The notes under the pieces: generated by a model
What the model was told of the DNA's origin: nothing
The model's input: only the letters and a program-made list of their open reading frames with translations
Database searches by the model: none
Program-made: the position numbers and the translations under genes
In this document: positions 45,849 to 64,000 of the stretch, piece after piece
Layout of the letters: each line of letters begins with the position of its first letter
How positions within the stretch are numbered: the stretch's first letter is position 1
Assembly (NCBI RefSeq): GCF_902148845.1
Contig: NC_043748.1
Location: 14,784,945 to 14,848,944, forward strand
DNA length: 64,000 bases
Direction: 5' to 3'
Source of the DNA: Salarias fasciatus
Lineage: Eukaryota; Chordata; Actinopteri; Blenniiformes; Blenniidae

Positions 45849-48122
45849 CTATTCGGTCATTTTTTCTTCCTCGTCATCATTTTCCACCTCATCTTCCTCC
45901 TCTTCGTCATCTTCATCAAAGTATTTATCCTCTGCGTCCCTGCTGACTATGTCCAAGTTGTCATAATCTGGGTTCTCATCCACTTCACTGCAACAGACAC
46001 AAACACACACAAGAATGACATATTCACTTTATTACCTGAACTTTACTCTTAAAACTTAAACCTACATCCTGAAATAGCAGATATTTCTATTTGTAGAGAT
46101 TCTCAGTGTGGGACGGTGTGGCCGACCTGTAGTTGAAATCCTTATCTTTGCCATCGAGGAACCGATGGTGCATCTGACTGATGAACTCCTCCCTCAGCAA
46201 AGCCTTCTCCTCTGCCGTCGGCTCCCAGTCCTTCGGCTGACCGCCACCGCCTACAGCGAGAGCACGAAACCGTCAAAGTGCGAAAGGAGGACAAATGAAA
46301 GCAGCACATCCCCGTTTTTGTTGCCTCATGTCACTGAAGATTACAGTTCAGTAACTTAACATTTAAAGGTTATCATGGCACTGTTATGGCACCAGTCCGG
46401 TCCACTCAAGATAAAATTGGGCTGTGTGTGACTCCTGAGCTAAAACGTGTTGAACAGTCCTGCCCTAAGCCATCCTCACCAACATCATCTTCTTCCTCCT
46501 CCTCCTCTTCCTCCTCTTCCGCTCCCTCCTCTCTTTCCTGCTGCTCTTGCAGACGATTCTGGATGAGCCGCTCCTGGTAGGAGTTGAGGAGGAGGTGGGC
46601 GAGCCCTCCGGTGCCTCCCCCTGGTGCTCCCGGTTCACTCTGTACACCATCAGACATGGCCTCCTGGGAGCGCTCCAGCACCTGCAGCAGTGACCACAAC
46701 TCTCAGGAATTAAACGGCTGGTCCTATGAAGACAATTCAGAATAATTTTGGATAAAAACATAAAACACACCTCTTCATCAGTAAGATATTGACCAATGTA
46801 CTGTTCATAGAGAAGTGGCTCCCTCATTCGCATCTGTTCTTCACTGAAGTATTCACCCCCTATGAGGAGAAAAAAAAATAGCGGAACATATGTTTTGTAA
46901 ATGACATCTAACATAAAACAATTGAAAACGATAAGATTGAAGTTCATCAATAATATTGAAATTGACTAATTGATACCATTTCATTTATGCACCAAAGATA
47001 ACAGTAGGTCTTTGTTGTGTGATAGAAGCACCGAGAATATCAGTCATTTTGTTCCAGATCATGCCTCAATCATCATCCATCAAGTGAAGATAGATCAGAT
47101 TCAGATTCTGAGTACCATTAGAATGGTGCTGCCCTTGTAAAACACCACTCTACCCACTCCATACCTTTCTGCAGAGCTCGGAGGGCTGCGTAGCGCTGGT
47201 TTCTGACTCTGGTCCTGTTGGTGTTTCCTGCAGTTCGCCTCTGAATCACTTTACTGTAGTGCTGGGCTCGAGGATCTGAGCTGACGTTTGAAAACGCTGA
47301 CAGGTGCTGCGGCTTGAGACAAGTCTGGAAATAGGAACGACAAATATAACAGTGAGTGCATAGTGGTGACGAAAATGTGATTTTACCATATGATCTTATT
47401 GCATTTCAGTCTAATATTTTGCTGCTACTATTTCTCCCAGAAAAGGGTTGCCTCGGCTGGCCTTGCGCGTGCAGAAGCCATCTCAAGTCTATGCTTATCT
47501 ACTCCAGCTGAAGATGAAGGTACAGGTTCTGTGCTATGTTCAAAATGTGCAAGTTAAATAGGTACTTCTGCCAAACCAGCTGTTTCTTATTTTTGGGACA
47601 AACATCATTAAACATTGAGTAAATGAGTTATTGATACACTCAGAGACGTGTACACATACATGGTACCTCTCCAGGAACACCAGAGGTCTTCTGTGGTACT
47701 GCTGCAGCAGCTCCTTCCTGCGTTCCTCTAAGGTTAATTCAGCCTCTCCTATCTGTTGGCTTTTCACGAGGCTTCCACTCATGGCGACCACCTCGATCAT
47801 GGCGTTCACGTTACTGGACTCGTTCTGGTCCACCTGCTGCACGTCCACAACACACTAAGCAAAGCAGATGAAGTGGTAGAAAAGAGGAAATTGGAAATTA
47901 GAGACCTGCGATTCACGACTTTGATTAATGTAACACAACCTGTGGTCTCACCTGGGGGTCCTGCAGATGCCGCCGGGGGTCTGCTGGGCTCATCAAGTCC
48001 TCTTTCGGGGTCTGTGCCGGCGGTTCTTCTGACGACTCACTCTCACCATCTTTCTCATTACAACAAGGCTGTGTTTTAACCGAAGAATCTGACTCAATCT
48101 CTCCCCACATACTGAACTGCAT
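45849..48122 (-). CDS. ccdc97: Coiled-coil domain-containing protein 97
   Basis: Seven exons on the minus strand keep frame and give 359 aa (the human protein is about 343): 47952-48122, 47660-47854, 47165-47324, 46771-46859, 46480-46681, 46127-46250, 45849-45987. Diagnostic blocks are [71 protein letters not shown] and the tail [20 protein letters not shown], all matching CCDC97 as I remember it. The start [12 protein letters not shown] is the first ATG of the first exon. A Glu-rich run follows the coiled coil. CCDC97 is a nuclear protein reported with the SF3b/U2 spliceosomal machinery. It is complete, with no break seen. The intron at 46251-46479 holds a fragment of an hAT-like repeat. Confidence 0.95.
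46393..46463. repeat. Fragment of an hAT-like repeat in a ccdc97 intron
   Basis: ctcaagataaaattgggctg through gtgttgaacagtcctgcc resembles the right ends of the elements at 49267-50081 and 61640-61730, which read actcaaggtgaaatt..gtttg then a cccctg-type end. A short, diverged fragment. Confidence 0.45.
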
Positions 48123-50300
48123 AACGCAGCTGGTGGCTCAGCAGCTCTCACCACTACCCGGGAGTTACGATTATATTTTACCTTATTTTTAAGTTAAAGC
48201 AATAACAAGTAGTCAATTAAAAAGACTAATCTAAGCTTTCACGACTGAAAGTAAAAACAAGCACGTCGAAGGGGTTTATAAATAATTCTGAACGTGGTTT
48301 CCCATAAACATTTGGCCGCCACATTGGTCCGTCAATATTATTCTCCCGTCTTTCCCATTTCCCGGCGTCATAATGGTTCCGCCTAACCTAAGTTTGTTAA
48401 TTTTGTTGTGCAGTCTAAACATGTTAAACTAGATGCATGTGTTATATTTTTATGTGCATGTATATAAGTATGCACGTCTTTCCAGCTGTGTGTACATTGA
48501 GTACAGATTTATTTACAAGGGGTTGTGTTTGCAGGATGAAGTTCTGAATTCTATTCGGTGAAGTGACTGTGGTGTAACAGAAGAGGGCAGCCGATCTCTC
48601 CGAACAACATGATAGTGATTGATGAGTAAATAGTCTCAAATCAGAAACTTTTTCTTTGATGGGCTGCAGGAGCCCTGGATGAAACATCAACTGGATTACG
48701 CCCCCAGCCAATATTCTGTTAGAAGTGGGTGTAGATAATTGATGACGGATGAAAACTATCCAAAGATCAACACAGGGTTCATGTCAGATATAATGTGACC
48801 ATGATTGACCTTGGTGGATTAGAAGAGAGTTTGTGTGCAGTACAGTTAATATACAACAGTTGATTGATCTTTGAAGCATTGTGAAGCTCATTTCAATCCA
48901 GGGGCCACATATAGATGCATTCTATCCTAAGGGGGGCAGATTTATTTTATGAAATATTCTATATTTATAAGAATAGCTGCAATATTAGGTCGATTTTTAG
49001 TGATGCCTCCTGGTAAAAACAAGTCCAATATTTGCAGCATTTTGCAGGATTCATGCATGCTTTTATATATTCACGCTCACTGCGTTGCCTGATGGATTCC
49101 CTTGATGGTAACATGATCCTTCACAAACAGCAGAACATCTATTTCCTACATCAGCACTCTATAAATCTCAGGTTACAGTAATTAGTTTATTGAGAATTCA
49201 TAATTTTATAAAACCTCTGGCGGGCCTCCAGTAATGTTTGTTACCCCTGCTTTAAAGAAGTTAATGCAGGGGTATCAAACATATGGAATGAGGGCCAAAA
49301 CTTGCACGCAACAGACTCCAATCCGGCCCTCCATTTCAATGAGAAAAAGTCAAAAGACAACATTGATATTTATAAAAAAATCTTGAGACTCCAGCTGCTA
49401 TCATGGTGAGTTTGTGACCACATACATTAGGCAATAGTTCAAGAAGTTTTGGGACATTTCACCTGTAATTTTCAGTAGCAATTGTTTGGTTTTGTGAAAA
49501 CAGACATTTTCATCACATAAACCTACAGTGAACTACAACAACTTATAGTGCAAGGACACCTAAACTCATGAAATGGCAAAGCGATCGAGGACCCCTAATA
49601 TGTATCACATACTGTGTTTTATTTCAACTAAGCCTTGTGCCAATTTTACCTTGTTATTGCAGATTAAGTATGAAACTATTCAAATTATGCACAGCTTCTT
49701 TTGGAAGTGTTTTCTCAAACACATGCAACATGTGCTGAGTGGCTTTTTCACAGCCAATCAGAAACATCCATCCATCCAAGACCCACACTATCTGTGAACT
49801 GAACATCTATCAAGCACTTTGTAAAAACAATTACTAGTCTTTTTTTAGGGCATTTCGATGTATTTTACACCAGGTTATCATTAAAAAAAATGGTTTTCAG
49901 TTGAGCTTAGACTCATTTTCAGAAGTAATTGTTTGATCTTGTAAAAACAGACATTTTCTTTATGTAGACTTTTATATGAAAACTTTAAAGTTTGAATTTA
50001 AAGCTTATTAGGGAAATATTTCATCAGTCTGGGCAACTCAAGGTGAAATTGGACTGCAATAAAGTGTGTTTGACACCCCTGATTCATAACTGTTTAGAAC
50101 ATTTGCTATATAATATTTCTAATAAAACACAACTAGGAACTTTAATATTATATGCAAGATGTTATTGAAACTTTTGAAACTTTTTTTGCCATGACTCTAA
50201 CAGACCAATAGCACAGTCAGTGTTTTCTTTTCCTTTCTTTTTTCCCCCCCTTGTAAAGGTATCACATGTCACCGCTGGGCCATGCGGCTACAGTCGGGAA
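48123..50300. other. Intergenic region between divergent ccdc97 and arhgap17
   Basis: The 5' ends of ccdc97 (minus) and the arhgap17-like gene (plus) face away from each other across this segment. The ccdc97 promoter probably lies at 48125-48400, which is moderately CpG-containing. An hAT-like element fills 49267-50081, preceded by another repeat-like block (about 48900-49255, ending ttacccctgc). No gene was found. Confidence 0.55.
49267..50081. mobile_element. Non-autonomous hAT-like DNA transposon
   Basis: The left end caggggtatcaaaca and right end tgtttgacacccctg are inverted repeats, the classic fish and mammal hAT (Charlie-like) terminus. The interior contains two related blocks around gtttggttttgtgaaaacag and tgatcttgtaaaaacagaca. 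An 8-bp target duplication was not clear. About 815 bp, non-coding. Confidence 0.7.
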
Positions 50301-50329
50301 GTAAAGGCACTTCCTCCTTCCTACCACCA

Positions 50330-50626
50330 CTTGTACTCAGTCTGACGTGTGAGGCGATGGGGATCCCGCAGCTCGTCAGGGGTCGTTCGCACTGACCGTC
50401 TGGGTGGGGGGGCTTTTCAACTGGAGAGGCATCACCGATGTCACCGGGTTCAGCCGGGGGGGACAGCTGCCCGGTTCGTGGTGAAGGAGAAGCGATCGGA
50501 GCGCGGCTGGTTGGAGCGGCAATGGCTGCGCCGTAGCGCAACTTTGCGGACGCACGGTGGATTGATCGACGGCGCTCGGAAACTTTTCTCTTGCCTTGTA
50601 GGAGAAGACGAGGAAAAGAAGCAGAC
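50330..50626 (+). promoter_or_regulatory. CpG-rich promoter and 5' UTR of the arhgap17-like gene
   Basis: CpG density rises sharply (ggatcccgcagctcgtcagg, gaagcgatcggagcgcgg) up to the start codon at 50627. No TATA box is visible. The open frames on both strands here lack motifs and are composition artefacts. Confidence 0.65.
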
Positions 50627-63445
<12,819 letters not shown>

Positions 63446-64000
63446 GTATGTCTTTGGAGAAATGCTGCTGAAGTAGGGCAAAGTTGAGGTTTAATTGGAG
63501 TAGGAATGAGGACAGAAATGTCTCCCCTCGATACTTTTACCGCTCCGCTCAGCTCCAGCTGGAAGGAGATGTGGGTCATGTGGACGGCTCCGTTAGAAAT
63601 GATGGTTCGTACAGTCTGGAAACATCTGCGGCCAACTTGTGGTCTGCTAGTCTTGGGCCTGCGGGAATAAGAATTGTGTGTGCATGTGTTAAACATTAGC
63701 GCGCTCACTGTTCTTCTCTAATGTAGCAATATCAAGCGACATTTTCTCAATTCACTAAAGTTTGCTCTTTTGTGTGCAGCGCCACATCGCCGTTGGTAAA
63801 GAAGCAATTCCTTTTTTTAGACTTGTCGCTTACATTACTTCTCCTTCCGTCTCCCCGGTTGTGGACTCACTTCTTTGTTTTTAAGATGAAAACCGGTCAC
63901 TGTACCCAGGCTGTCATGTCGTGGCCTTGGACCGGACTTCTTTCTGTTTTATCAGACTCAGCTGGCTTCGCATTATCAGTCACTTTCATCAACAACACAC
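63446..64000 (+). other. Intron of the arhgap17-like gene to the window edge
   Basis: After the gtatgt donor at 63446 no further RhoGAP exon (expected to begin with GLFR-type sequence) was recognised before the end of the window. Confidence 0.5.

Overview
The window is nuclear DNA from a bony fish, most likely a percomorph teleost. The signs are split genes with GT-AG introns, teleost-type repeats (Tc1/mariner, tRNA-derived SINEs, hAT- and TTAA-type MITEs, a LINE 3' end), long CA/GT microsatellites and an arhgap17-like gene with multi-kilobase introns. Exon boundaries were read by eye from splice motifs and reading phase, so each multi-exon model keeps a continuous frame but is not backed by transcripts.

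Layout. 1-8 kb: repeat-rich sequence with one probable minus-strand exon of an unrecognised gene (172-344). 8.2-13.9 kb (+): a 16-exon SP100/SP140/AIRE-family nuclear-body gene with HSR, two SAND domains, a PHD finger and a bromodomain. 16.0-18.9 kb (+): a 4-exon Myb/SANT-like DNA-binding gene with a hairpin MITE in an intron. 19.3-27.7 kb (+): two tandem GIMAP (AIG1-type GTPase) genes in about 4 kb duplication units. Their GTPase exons are almost identical while the flanks have diverged. 27.7-33.5 kb: a mobile-element dump with two TTAA-flanked MITEs, a THAP-domain relic and a 5'-truncated LINE.

33.8-44.7 kb: the most unusual part, a large inverted duplication with arms of roughly 4-6 kb and a loop of about 0.84 kb. 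It carries two convergent copies of a 10-coding-exon SAND-domain gene (412 and 409 aa). The inner breakpoint falls in the last coding exon, so the two proteins end differently. The left arm alone holds a truncated Tc1-like transposon with a solo LTR nested in it, and a 147-bp piece of 28S rRNA. Both arms also hold a possible alternative terminal exon.

45.8-48.1 kb (-): ccdc97, complete in 7 exons. 50.6-64 kb (+): the first ten coding exons (282 codons) of an arhgap17-like BAR-RhoGAP gene, running off the right edge. A small exon-like ORF at 45.25-45.32 kb recalls the start of a fish globin. That is weak, but I recall that one teleost globin cluster lies near arhgap17.

How the genes relate. 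The SP140-like gene and the two palindromic SAND genes share the same two intron positions in the SAND domain (phase 1, then phase 0), so they are probably one family expanded locally. With the GIMAP pair, this makes the left two thirds of the window look like a fast-changing, possibly immune-related accessory block. The right third (ccdc97, arhgap17) is conserved housekeeping sequence.
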